A stretch of 64,000 bases of DNA from N074bin45 sp039587475 (GTDB lineage: Bacteria > Gemmatimonadota > Gemmatimonadetes > Gemmatimonadales > GWC2-71-9): assembly GCA_039587475.1 (NCBI GenBank), contig JBDHIK010000007.1:1-64000 (forward strand). Direction: 5' to 3'. Below the pieces are notes generated by a model that saw nothing but the letters and a program-made list of their open reading frames with translations, did no database searches and was not told the DNA's origin. Numbering within the stretch: position 1 is the stretch's first letter; each line of letters starts with the position of its first letter. Made by a program: the position numbers and the translations under genes. Shown here in pieces: positions 36,009-43,865 of the stretch.

Positions 36009-37075
36009 GCCGTCTTCGAATCCTGTAGGAGGTGAACCAGTCCGGGAATCGGGAGCCGGTCCGACGGCTCCAGGTCCCACTCGCTGCGCTCGCCGCGCGC
36101 CAGACGCCAGGCGCCGGCGGCGGCGATCATGGCGGCGTTGTCGGTGTTGAGTCTCGGACTCGCCACGGTGACACGAGCCGAGTCACCGAGCCGGTCGGTC
36201 ATTCGGGACACAAGTGCCGAGTTGCAGGCGACGCCGCCACCGAGGGTGACGTGCCGGTAACCTAACAGCCTGGCAGCATCGGCCGTCTTTTCGACCAGGG
36301 TCTCGATGGCGGCATCCTGGAACCCGCGAGCCAGGTGGGCCCGGTCCCGCTCGAGATCGTCGCTCTTGTGGATGGCCCTGAGCACGGCGGTCTTGAGGCC
36401 ACTGAACGAAAAGGCGAAGCGGTGTGGGCCGTCCCGGCCGAGATCCTTGAGCATCGGACGGGGGAAGTCATACCGTGCCGGGTCGCCCTCTGCGGCGATC
36501 CGCTCGATCTCCGGACCGCCTGGGTACCCCAGGCCGAGCAGCTTGGCGACTTTGTCGAATGCCTCGCCGGCCGCGTCGTCCAGGGTCTGACCCAACAGGC
36601 GGTAGCTGCCCCAGGCCTGCACGTCGAGCAACATGGTATGGCCGCCGCTCACGAGCAGGCTGACGAATGGCGGTTCCAGGTCCGGATGCTCGAGCGTCGG
36701 GGCGAACAGATGCCCTTCCATGTGATTGACGCCCAGAAACGGCACCCCGAGGGTGTAGCCGAGCGTCTTGCCGTACATGACACCTACCAACAGGGCCCCA
36801 ACCAATCCTGGCCCGGCCGTGACGGCGATGCCGTCGATGTCCTCCGCGCGCACCCCGGCGTCGGCCATGGCCTGATCGACGACCGCGGTAATGGCCTTGA
36901 GATGCTCCCGACTCGCCAGCTCGGGGACCACGCCCCCGAAGAGCCGGTGAATGTCCTGTGACAGGATGACGAGACCGGCCAGCGGGTCGGGGTCACCGGG
37001 ACGCAGCACCGCGGCCGAGGTTTCGTCGCAACTGGTCTCGATGCCGAGAACGCAGCGCGGAGTGGTGGGGGGCAC
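36005..37075 (-). CDS. tsaD: tRNA N6-adenosine threonylcarbamoyltransferase
   Basis: 356 aa. Makes the t6A37 modification of ANN-decoding tRNAs together with TsaB/TsaE, which are not in the window. ASKHA-fold signatures: GIETSCDETSAAVL at the N-terminus, the metal site HMEGHL, LVSGGHT and FSFSGLKTAVLR, with CNSAL near the C-terminus. GTG start at 37075; 21 bases downstream of the tlpA stop. Confidence 0.93.
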   Translation of the reverse strand: MPPTTPRCVLGIETSCDETSAAVLRPGDPDPLAGLVILSQDIHRLFGGVVPELASREHLKAITAVVDQAMADAGVRAEDIDGIAVTAGPGLVGALLVGVMYGKTLGYTLGVPFLGVNHMEGHLFAPTLEHPDLEPPFVSLLVSGGHTMLLDVQAWGSYRLLGQTLDDAAGEAFDKVAKLLGLGYPGGPEIERIAAEGDPARYDFPRPMLKDLGRDGPHRFAFSFSGLKTAVLRAIHKSDDLERDRAHLARGFQDAAIETLVEKTADAARLLGYRHVTLGGGVACNSALVSRMTDRLGDSARVTVASPRLNTDNAAMIAAAGAWRLARGERSEWDLEPSDRLPIPGLVHLLQDSKTA

Positions 37076-37096
37076 GGGGGCGGGGAGGGAGTCGTG

Positions 37097-37633
37097 TCAG
37101 GGGGAAGGCTGGTCGAGCAGCCGCTCGATCAGCCCGGTGTTCACCGGCGCGGCCCAGTCATGCCATCCGATGACACGCTTCACCACCACGCCGTTGCGGT
37201 CCAGCAGAAAGCTCTCGGGGACGCCCGTGGTCTGGTAGGCCAGTTGAATACGCATGCTCTGGTCGTGCAGCAGGTCGAACGTGAGGCCCAGCTCCTCACC
37301 GAAGGCGATGACTTTGTCGCGGTCTCCGTCGTCGATGCTGACGGCGGCGATACGAAAGCCACGATCCTTGAGTTGCTCGTACGCTTGCTGCATCGAGGGC
37401 ATTTCCAGGCGGCACGGGGCGCACCAGGTGGCCCAGATGTTCACCAGGGTGACCGACCCGGCGTACTCGTCGCGCAGGGAAACCGAGTCGCCGCTTGCCA
37501 GGTCGACCATGCGGTAATCGGGTGCCTTGCTTCCCACCGAGACGGCGGGGTCAGGGGAGAAGCGGATCATCATGGCGGTCACGGTCCCCATGACCAGGAT
37601 GACCATTCCGACGGAAAACCACTGCTTGGACAT
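37097..37633 (-). CDS. TlpA/ResA-like membrane-anchored thioredoxin
   Basis: 178 aa. N-terminal membrane anchor (about 7-25), then a thioredoxin-fold domain with the redox motif WATWCAPC and the cis-Pro in GVPESFLL. Such proteins reduce disulfides in the periplasm, for example in apocytochromes c. ATG 37633 with GAAGGG upstream is clear; the longer frame overlaps rpe. It could serve haem attachment in the cytochrome c-FTR1 protein encoded 2 kb away, though no link is shown. Confidence 0.88.
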   Translation of the reverse strand: MSKQWFSVGMVILVMGTVTAMMIRFSPDPAVSVGSKAPDYRMVDLASGDSVSLRDEYAGSVTLVNIWATWCAPCRLEMPSMQQAYEQLKDRGFRIAAVSIDDGDRDKVIAFGEELGLTFDLLHDQSMRIQLAYQTTGVPESFLLDRNGVVVKRVIGWHDWAAPVNTGLIERLLDQPSP

Positions 37634-37649
37634 TCGGTGCCCTTCTCGA

Positions 37650-38315
37650 TCAGACTTGGACGGAGCAGGCGCCCCGCAACGCGTGAACGGCGGCCCCGGG
37701 ATCTTCCCGGCCGAAGACGGCGGTCCCGGCCACGAACGTGTCGGCGCCGGCGTCCCAGGCGCCGCGGATCGTCTCAACCGTGATGCCGCCGTCGACTTCT
37801 ATTCTGGCCGAACTGTTTCCCCGGTCCAGGAGTTCCCGGACCCGCGCGATCTTCCGTGTCGACGCCGGCAGATACTGCTGGCCTCCGTACCCCGGGTTGA
37901 CCGACATCACCAGGATCAGGTCGAGGTCATCCAGGACTTCCTCGGCCCACACCACGGGAGTTGCCGGGTTGAGAGCCAGCCCCGCCTTCATGCCGGCGGC
38001 TCGGATGGACGCCAGATGGCGCTGTACGTGTATCGTCGCTTCGGGGTGGAAAGTAAACACGTCTGCCCCGGCCTCGGCGTACTCCTGAATATACCGCTCG
38101 GGGCGGTCCACCATGAGGTGGACGTCCAGCGGTCGGTCGGTCATGGCCCGGAGCGCGCGGACCATGTTGGCGCCGAAGGTAATGGGCGGGACGAACCGGC
38201 CATCCATGACGTCAACATGAATCCAGTCGGCTCCGCCACCGACGGCAGCGTCGACCTGCTCACGCAGCCGTCCCAGGTCGGCGCTCAAGACGCTCGGTGC
38301 GATACAGGGCTTCAT
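37650..38315 (-). CDS. rpe: Ribulose-phosphate 3-epimerase
   Basis: 221 aa. Interconverts ribulose-5- and xylulose-5-phosphate in the pentose phosphate pathway. TIM-barrel signatures: IAPSVLSADLGRL, HVDVMDGRFVPPITFG, DVHLMVDRPE, VMSVNPGYGGQQYLP and EVDGGI. The ATG overlaps the stop of the PASTA gene by 4 bases. Neighbour order fmt-rsmB-PASTA-rpe mirrors a conserved Firmicutes cluster. Confidence 0.93.
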   Translation of the reverse strand: MKPCIAPSVLSADLGRLREQVDAAVGGGADWIHVDVMDGRFVPPITFGANMVRALRAMTDRPLDVHLMVDRPERYIQEYAEAGADVFTFHPEATIHVQRHLASIRAAGMKAGLALNPATPVVWAEEVLDDLDLILVMSVNPGYGGQQYLPASTRKIARVRELLDRGNSSARIEVDGGITVETIRGAWDAGADTFVAGTAVFGREDPGAAVHALRGACSVQV

Positions 38316-39097
38316 GGCGATGTCCGAGAGAAGATGAGATCCACGCGCCCCTCCATCGGCGCTCGGGTACCCGGGGCCGGCCGCTGCTCGACCACGCGGC
38401 CAGGCTCCACGGAGGTGGTGGGACGTTCCATGACCCGTCCCACATGCAAGCCCGCTTCATCGAGGCGGTTCCACGCCTCCCGGTGCGTCATGCCCACGAC
38501 GTCGGGAACCGGAATCACGGCCGGACCCTGACTGACCACCAACGTTACGCTGGATCCTGGGACCCGGGCCACTCCGGCAGCGGGTCTGGTGACCACGATG
38601 GTCCCCAGGTCGGACATGGCGGCGATGCTGTCGGTGCGGCCCACTTCGAATCCCGCCGCGATCACCAGTTCCACCGCCAGGGACGCGTCCAGGCCCACCA
38701 CATCGGGCACCGGGACCGCCGACGGGCCACCGCTCAAGGTCAGGCTGACCACCGCGCCCGAAGGAACCTCCATCGCCGGCGGCGGGTCCTGCCAGGTGAC
38801 CGTGCCGGCCGGCGCCGTCAGGTGCGGCTCCGTGGCCACGACCCGGCCGCGCAGTCCGGCGGCCTCCAACCGCTCCTCCGCCTCCGGCTGGGCCAAGTCG
38901 AGCACCCGCGGCACACTCGGATCGGAAGCCAGCATCGGTTCCGGGAACAACCACACGGCGGTGACAAGATACCCCAGCAGGGCTGCGCCTGCGAGCCATG
39001 GCCAAGCGCTCCGAAAGGTCCCCTCGGGAATCCTGAGCCGGGGCATCCGAATGGGTTTCCGGCGCCGGAGCGGCGGGAGGTGGCGACGGACCTTCAC
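38312..39097 (-). CDS. PASTA-repeat membrane protein without kinase domain
   Basis: 261 aa. A very basic N-terminus (1-28), one membrane segment (about 31-50), then three PASTA repeats outside the membrane, recognisable by VPRVLDLAQPEAEERLEAAG, VPVPDVVGLDASLAVELV and IPVPDVVGMTHREAWNRL. PASTA repeats bind peptidoglycan fragments or beta-lactams in kinases and PBPs. Here they stand alone. ATGA overlaps join it to rsmB and rpe. In Bacillus the same slot, after rsmB and before rpe, encodes the PASTA kinase PrkC; here only the sensor half remains. Confidence 0.85.
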   Translation of the reverse strand: MKVRRHLPPLRRRKPIRMPRLRIPEGTFRSAWPWLAGAALLGYLVTAVWLFPEPMLASDPSVPRVLDLAQPEAEERLEAAGLRGRVVATEPHLTAPAGTVTWQDPPPAMEVPSGAVVSLTLSGGPSAVPVPDVVGLDASLAVELVIAAGFEVGRTDSIAAMSDLGTIVVTRPAAGVARVPGSSVTLVVSQGPAVIPVPDVVGMTHREAWNRLDEAGLHVGRVMERPTTSVEPGRVVEQRPAPGTRAPMEGRVDLIFSRTSP

Positions 39098-40395
39098 GTC
39101 TCTTCCCGTCTCAGCCGCACCGCATAGGCCCCGTCCATCCCGTGCCGCTGGGGGAGGATCATCAAGTCGCCGGCAACCGTGCCCATCCCGTCGGGCAGGT
39201 CCAACGCCGGGTCGCGCCGGAAGTCGGGACGGGTGGCCAGGAACCGTTCCACTTGTCGTTCATTTTCCTCTGTTTCGAGCGAACATGTGGCGTAAACTAA
39301 CAGACCGCCGGGTCGGACCGCCTTGGCGGCACCGGCCAAGATCCTGGCCTGAGTCTGCACCATATGCCCTACGTCTTCAGGCTGGATCCGGTGACGGGCG
39401 TCGGGATGGCGGGCAAGCGTGCCGGTGGCCGTGCACGGGGCATCGACCAGCACGGCGTCGACCTGCCGGACCGGTGGCATGGCGCCATCCGCCACGACGA
39501 TGGCATAATGGCCCGCACCCGCCCGGGCCAGATTGGATCGCAGTCGATCGAGTCGACCGCGGCGCCACTCGGCGGCAATCACGAAACGCGCAGATCGTGT
39601 CAAGACGATGGCCTTCCCACCTGGCGCGGCGCACACGTCCAGCACGGTGCGGCCCTCGGGAATTGCGGCGAAGCGGAGCACCCAGGCCTGGGCCGGGTCC
39701 TGGACGATGAAGGCACCCTCGGGATACCCGGGAAACGAAGCCGGCCGGCCACCCGCCACGACCAGGCCGGCACCCCCGGGGAGTTCCGAGACGGCGATGC
39801 CGCCCGTTTCGAGGCGTGACCGAATGTGGCCCAAGGACTCCCGGCCAGCCTGCAGCACCAGCGGTGGGCGTTGGTTGTTCCAGGACAAGAGCGCCCTCGT
39901 GGCCGGCGCACCGAACCGATCCAACCAGCGCGCGACCAACCATTCGGGGTGAGAAAACTCCGCGGCCAGGCCGGTGGCGCCGGGTGCCACCGCTGGGGTC
40001 GGGGCCGTCCTTGCGACCCGCCTCAGGACCGCATTGACGAATCCCGCCTGGCCCTTGCCGCCCGACGCGCGTGCCAACTCGACGCTGGTGGATACCGCCG
40101 CATGCGGAGGAACCCGATCGAGATGACGCATCTGGTAGGCGCCGATCCGAAGGATGTCCTTGATCTCTGGAGGGACGGAGTCCCATCCCTGCCGGGCAAA
40201 GGGCCCCAGGGTGGCGTCGATGTCCCCTTGATGCCTCAGGACCCCGGCGGCGACCTCGTGAGCGAATCGTCGGTCTCTGTCGCTGAGATGCTCTGGAAGG
40301 TGATCCAGCGCCCGATCGAACGGCGCGCCCTGCCGAACGGCCTCGAGGATGGCGAGCGCCGCCCTTCGCGGGGCCGTACCGTCGGACGCTCCCAC
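39094..40395 (-). CDS. rsmB: 16S rRNA m5C967 methyltransferase
   Basis: 433 aa. Methylates C967 of 16S rRNA with S-adenosylmethionine. An N-terminal NusB-like RNA-binding domain (about 1-145) precedes the Rossmann domain with LDVCAAPGGKA. The two catalytic Cys are in VDAPCTATGTLARHPD and ATCSLETEENE. The first 15 residues are low-complexity; the start is taken at the first ATG-type codon at 40395. It overlaps the PASTA gene by 4 bases. Confidence 0.92.
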   Translation of the reverse strand: MGASDGTAPRRAALAILEAVRQGAPFDRALDHLPEHLSDRDRRFAHEVAAGVLRHQGDIDATLGPFARQGWDSVPPEIKDILRIGAYQMRHLDRVPPHAAVSTSVELARASGGKGQAGFVNAVLRRVARTAPTPAVAPGATGLAAEFSHPEWLVARWLDRFGAPATRALLSWNNQRPPLVLQAGRESLGHIRSRLETGGIAVSELPGGAGLVVAGGRPASFPGYPEGAFIVQDPAQAWVLRFAAIPEGRTVLDVCAAPGGKAIVLTRSARFVIAAEWRRGRLDRLRSNLARAGAGHYAIVVADGAMPPVRQVDAVLVDAPCTATGTLARHPDARHRIQPEDVGHMVQTQARILAGAAKAVRPGGLLVYATCSLETEENERQVERFLATRPDFRRDPALDLPDGMGTVAGDLMILPQRHGMDGAYAVRLRREET

Positions 40396-40407
40396 CCGGC
40401 CCGCGCT

Positions 40408-41226
40408 CTAGCTGCTCTGTTCGTCGAGCATCCCGGACCCGGGGCTCGAGGGGACGGCGATCTCCCGTCGCGGCATTCTGCCAGCCAGATAGGCCAGCCG
40501 GCCGGCGGCCACCGCGTGACGCATGGCATGGCCCATTGCCGGCGGGTGATCGGCTTCTGCCAATGCGGTGTTCATGAGGATGCCGTCGACGCCCTGTTCC
40601 ATCGTCAGGCAAGCGTCGGACGCGGTGCCGACCCCGGCATCGACGATGACCGGCACGGCCAGGCGCTGCTTGATGGTCCGAATGCCGTATGGGCTCAGAA
40701 GCCCCAGGCCACTCCCGATCGGCGACGCCAGAGGCATCACGGCCGCGGCGCCGGCGTCCTCGAGCTTGAGCGCCGTGATGAGGTCGTCGTTGGTATACGC
40801 CAATACGACGAAGCCCTCTGCCGCCAGGGTCTTGGTGGCCTCCAGCAGGCCCTCCACGTCAGGCAGCAGCGTGTCCTTGTCCCCGATGACTTCCAGTTTG
40901 ACGAAGTCGTTGAACCCGGCCTCACGGGCCAACCGGGCATAACGCACCGCCTCGGCGGCCGAGTAGCATCCGGCCGTATTGGCCAAGAGGAACCACCGGT
41001 CGGGGTCGAGCACGTGCAGGAGACTCTCTTCGTTGGACCGGTCCAGGTCGACACGGCGTACGGCGACGGTCACGACCTCCGCGCCGCTGCTTTCCAGCGT
41101 TGCGAGCATCTCCGCCGATGTCCGGTACTTGCCGGTACCGACCAGGAGCCTGGAGGTGAACTGTTGGCCGCCGATGGTCAGCGGTTGATCCAACTCGACG
41201 CGAGGTGGTTGCGCGGTAGACGTCAT
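40408..41226 (-). CDS. thiG: Thiazole synthase
   Basis: 272 aa. Makes the thiazole ring of thiamine from 1-deoxyxylulose-5-phosphate, dehydroglycine and ThiS thiocarboxylate. Signatures: FTSRLLVGTGKY, the TVAVRRVDL stretch, LEVIGD, and MPLASPIGSGLGL with VIVDAGVGTASDA. The next-upstream gene is its sulfur carrier ThiS. Neither ThiC, ThiH/ThiO nor ThiF is in the window. Confidence 0.93.
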   Translation of the reverse strand: MTSTAQPPRVELDQPLTIGGQQFTSRLLVGTGKYRTSAEMLATLESSGAEVVTVAVRRVDLDRSNEESLLHVLDPDRWFLLANTAGCYSAAEAVRYARLAREAGFNDFVKLEVIGDKDTLLPDVEGLLEATKTLAAEGFVVLAYTNDDLITALKLEDAGAAAVMPLASPIGSGLGLLSPYGIRTIKQRLAVPVIVDAGVGTASDACLTMEQGVDGILMNTALAEADHPPAMGHAMRHAVAAGRLAYLAGRMPRREIAVPSSPGSGMLDEQSS

Positions 41227-41252
41227 GGTTGAGCTCCTTCCCCCGGAGTCGG

Positions 41253-41462
41253 CTAGCCACCGCCGACGAAATGGACGATTTCGATCCGGTCGCCCTCTGC
41301 CAGGTGCGCGTCATCCAGTTGCGGTCGCCGGATGATGCGTTGGTTGATCTCGACGACGACCCCCCTGGGGTCGAGTTCGAGGTGTTCGAGCAGGCGTCGA
41401 GCCGTGGCGGGGGCCGGCACCTGGCGGGACGCTCCGTTGACGATCACCGTGAGTTCATTCAT
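41253..41462 (-). CDS. thiS: Sulfur carrier protein ThiS
   Basis: 69 aa, ubiquitin fold. Carries sulfur as a C-terminal thiocarboxylate to ThiG. The protein ends in VGGG; the terminal Gly-Gly expected for activation is present. The start ATG overlaps the end of the ThiE/TenI gene by 8 bases, and thiG follows after 26 bases. Confidence 0.9.
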   Translation of the reverse strand: MNELTVIVNGASRQVPAPATARRLLEHLELDPRGVVVEINQRIIRRPQLDDAHLAEGDRIEIVHFVGGG

Positions 41463-42081
41463 CGTCGTTCATCCAGGGCTGGAGCAGCGCCAGGGTGGCC
41501 TTGCCGGCGTCGGCTACCCCCCACAGAGCCGACACCGCCGCCACCCCGTAGGCCCCTGCCGCACGGACCTCGTGGGCTCGCTCGGGCGTCATCCCTCCGA
41601 TGGCGATGATCGGGAGGCCGAGGCCGGCCATGTTCTCGATGGCCGACAGCCCGAGAGCCGGCCGATCGGGGTGGGACGATGATGGAAAGATAGTACCGAC
41701 GAGCAGGAAGTCGGCGCCCTCTTCGACGGCGTGTTCGCCTTCCCGGTGACTGTGCACCGAGGCCCCGATCCACCCGCGGACGAACACCCTCCGCGCGTCG
41801 CGAAGCCCGAGGTCGCCGGCCCCCAGTTGCACGCCATGGGCTCCGATCGCCTGGGCGATGTCCGGTCGCGCATTGACGAAGACCGAGGCCTCCGGTGGCC
41901 GTGCGTGCGCCATCATGCGGTTGGCCGTCTCGGTGAGGGCGCGATCGGTGCCGGTTCGATCTCTGGCGTGCACCGCCACGGCCGGTCCCGCAGCGGCGAT
42001 GGCGGCCAGGCGAATCCGGAACTTGGGATCTTCCAGGGCGGCCCGGTCGGTTACGGCGTGGACACGGGGGAGTGGTCTCAC
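41455..42081 (-). CDS. ThiE/TenI-family protein (thiamine-phosphate synthase or thiazole tautomerase)
   Basis: 208 aa, a TIM barrel of the ThiE/TenI family: HAVTDR at the start, VQLGAGDL and IGASVHSHREGEHA. ThiE joins pyrimidine and thiazole phosphates; TenI (same fold) aromatises the ThiG product and is often encoded with thiS-thiG. Here the ThiE substrate residues are changed: VNARPD for NDRxD, and the loop SSSHP where ThiE has TxTK. That, with the SVHS segment as in TenI, favours TenI or a divergent ThiE. GTG start overlaps fmt as GTGA. Confidence 0.8.
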   Translation of the reverse strand: MRPLPRVHAVTDRAALEDPKFRIRLAAIAAAGPAVAVHARDRTGTDRALTETANRMMAHARPPEASVFVNARPDIAQAIGAHGVQLGAGDLGLRDARRVFVRGWIGASVHSHREGEHAVEEGADFLLVGTIFPSSSHPDRPALGLSAIENMAGLGLPIIAIGGMTPERAHEVRAAGAYGVAAVSALWGVADAGKATLALLQPWMNDDE

Positions 42082-43001
42082 TCCAGGATCTGCCCTACCA
42101 GGTCGTCATGGCCGCGTACCCAGTCCGCGGTTTGCAGCCGGCGCTTGCCGGCGGGCTGCACTTCCCGGATGGATACTGCGCCGCTGCCGCAGGCAATGAG
42201 GAGGCGGTCGTCAGCGGCCAGGATGGTCCCCGGTTCCGCCGTGGCCTGAAGGGCCTCGCCCCGGAAGAGTTTGATGGGGCCTTCGCCCAGTTGTCCCCAG
42301 GCGCCCGGGGCCGGATCGTAGGCCAGCGTCTGGCGGGCAATTCGGTCGGACGATTCTCGCCAGTCGATGCGGGCTGCCGGACGGGTCACCTTCGGGGCGT
42401 ATGTGACCGCGCGTTCGTCTTGGCGGACGAACTCCGCCGATCCTCCTTCGAGCGTTTCGAGGGCCGTGGTCAGCCCCATGGCGCCGAGTTCGGCGAGTCG
42501 CGGGGACAGTTCACCCGCGGTCTCCCCGGGTCGGATCGTTGCCTGCAACTGATGCAGCACAGGACCGGTGTCCATGCCGGCTTCCATCTGCATGATGCTG
42601 ATTCCGGTAACCGGGTCACCATCCAGGATGGCTTGCTGGATGGGAGCGGCGCCGCGCCAGCGTGGCAACAACGAGGCGTGCACGTTGAGCATGCCGAGTG
42701 TCGGAAGCCCCAGCACTTCCGGCTGGAGAATGTGGCCGTAGGCGACGACCACCCCGATCCCGGCTTTCATGCGCTTGAGGGACGCGAAAAACAGGTCGCC
42801 CGTGGGCCGGTCCGGCTGAAGAACCGGCAATTCCAGCTCGAGGGCCAGCGCTTTGACGGGGGGAGCGATCAGTGCCGACCGGGAGCGACCTCGAGGCCGG
42901 TCGGGCTGGGTGACGACCCCGACGATCTCATGGCCTTCCTCGACCAGTCGTCGGAGCGTGGGTACGGCGAAATCCGGGGTACCGAAGAAGACGACACGCA
43001 T
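42078..43001 (-). CDS. fmt: Methionyl-tRNA formyltransferase
   Basis: 307 aa. Formylates initiator Met-tRNA. MRVVFFGTPDFAVPTL at the start, then the catalytic tract LNVHASLLPRWRGAAPIQ with His and the later Asp in GDPVTGISIMQMEAGMDTG. A C-terminal OB-fold tRNA-binding domain follows. The ATG at 43001 overlaps the def stop by one base (TGATG), the classical def-fmt pair; the upstream frame to 43073 is the def 3' end. Confidence 0.94.
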   Translation of the reverse strand: MRVVFFGTPDFAVPTLRRLVEEGHEIVGVVTQPDRPRGRSRSALIAPPVKALALELELPVLQPDRPTGDLFFASLKRMKAGIGVVVAYGHILQPEVLGLPTLGMLNVHASLLPRWRGAAPIQQAILDGDPVTGISIMQMEAGMDTGPVLHQLQATIRPGETAGELSPRLAELGAMGLTTALETLEGGSAEFVRQDERAVTYAPKVTRPAARIDWRESSDRIARQTLAYDPAPGAWGQLGEGPIKLFRGEALQATAEPGTILAADDRLLIACGSGAVSIREVQPAGKRRLQTADWVRGHDDLVGQILE

Positions 43002-43537
43002 CAGGACCTCGCGGTCGATCCCGCCGTCACCTCCAGAAGGTGGTTGGGTGTGTCCTTGCCGCTTTTCTTCCATCGCTTGGTCAGCAAGCGCCGCTTGAGG
43101 GGGCTCAACCGGTCGAGAAACAACACACCATCGAGGTGATCCATCTCATGCTGGATCGCTCGTGCCTTGATGCCGTCTGCCTCGAGCCGGTACGAGGTCC
43201 CCGTTTCATCGAGGGCCTCGATCATGATCCTGGCGGGTCGCGTCACGTCCGCATAGATGTCGGGGATGGACAGGCAGCCCTCCTCGGCGGAATCCTTGCC
43301 TTCGGCAGACACGATCTTCGGGTTGATGAGGACGAATCGGTCGTCGTCGATCCCGACCACGGCGACGCGTCGTGCGATGCCGACTTGATTGGCGGCTAGT
43401 CCGATCCCTTCCGCAGCGTCCATGGTCTCGAACAAGTCGGCCACGAAGGACCGCACCTCGTCGTCCACGGTGTCCACGTCGGCGCTCTGCTCGCGCAAGA
43501 CGGGTGAGCCGAGCAGATGGATCGGCAGCAACGCCAT
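43001..43537 (-). CDS. def: Peptide deformylase
   Basis: 178 aa. Removes the formyl group from new proteins; an Fe2+/Zn2+ enzyme. All three motifs are present: GIGLAANQ (GxGLAAxQ), EGCLSIP (metal Cys) and HEMDH (two His ligands and catalytic Glu). Lies 1 base after the yajC stop and is coupled to fmt. Confidence 0.95.
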   Translation of the reverse strand: MALLPIHLLGSPVLREQSADVDTVDDEVRSFVADLFETMDAAEGIGLAANQVGIARRVAVVGIDDDRFVLINPKIVSAEGKDSAEEGCLSIPDIYADVTRPARIMIEALDETGTSYRLEADGIKARAIQHEMDHLDGVLFLDRLSPLKRRLLTKRWKKSGKDTPNHLLEVTAGSTARS

Positions 43538-43538
43538 C

Positions 43539-43865
43539 TTACCGGCTTCCTCCTGGCGCCACCGCGTCGCCCACCTGGACGATCTTCTGCCGGTGGATGA
43601 GCAGTTCCGAGGCCCCGCTCGTGACCGTAACGGTGGTGCCGTCGATCTTGGATACGGTACCCATGAGGCCGCCGGACGTCACGATGTCGTCGCCCTTCTT
43701 GAGATTCTCGAGAAGAGCCTCGTGCTTCTTGCGTGCCTGGGACTGGGGCCGGATGATCAGGAAATAGAACACCACGCCGATGAGGCCGAGTTGCACGATC
43801 AGCATGGACGCACCCATTCCTTGTCCACCCTGGAGCGCCAGTAGATGCAGCGTTGTCATTGTCAC
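43539..43865 (-). CDS. yajC: Preprotein translocase accessory subunit YajC
   Basis: 108 aa. A single N-terminal membrane helix (about 20-38, IVQLGLIGVVFYFLIIRP) and a basic cytosolic beta domain with KKGDDIVTSGGLMGTV, the YajC signature. Binds SecDF in the translocon. The ATG overlaps tgt by 4 bases; tgt-yajC is a common bacterial order, usually continued by secDF, which is absent here. Confidence 0.92.
   Translation of the reverse strand: MTMTTLHLLALQGGQGMGASMLIVQLGLIGVVFYFLIIRPQSQARKKHEALLENLKKGDDIVTSGGLMGTVSKIDGTTVTVTSGASELLIHRQKIVQVGDAVAPGGSR

Noticed and set aside
42040..42120. TPP riboswitch ahead of the thi genes
   Set aside because: fmt and the thiE/tenI gene overlap, leaving no leader; the conserved CUGAGA core is not present.
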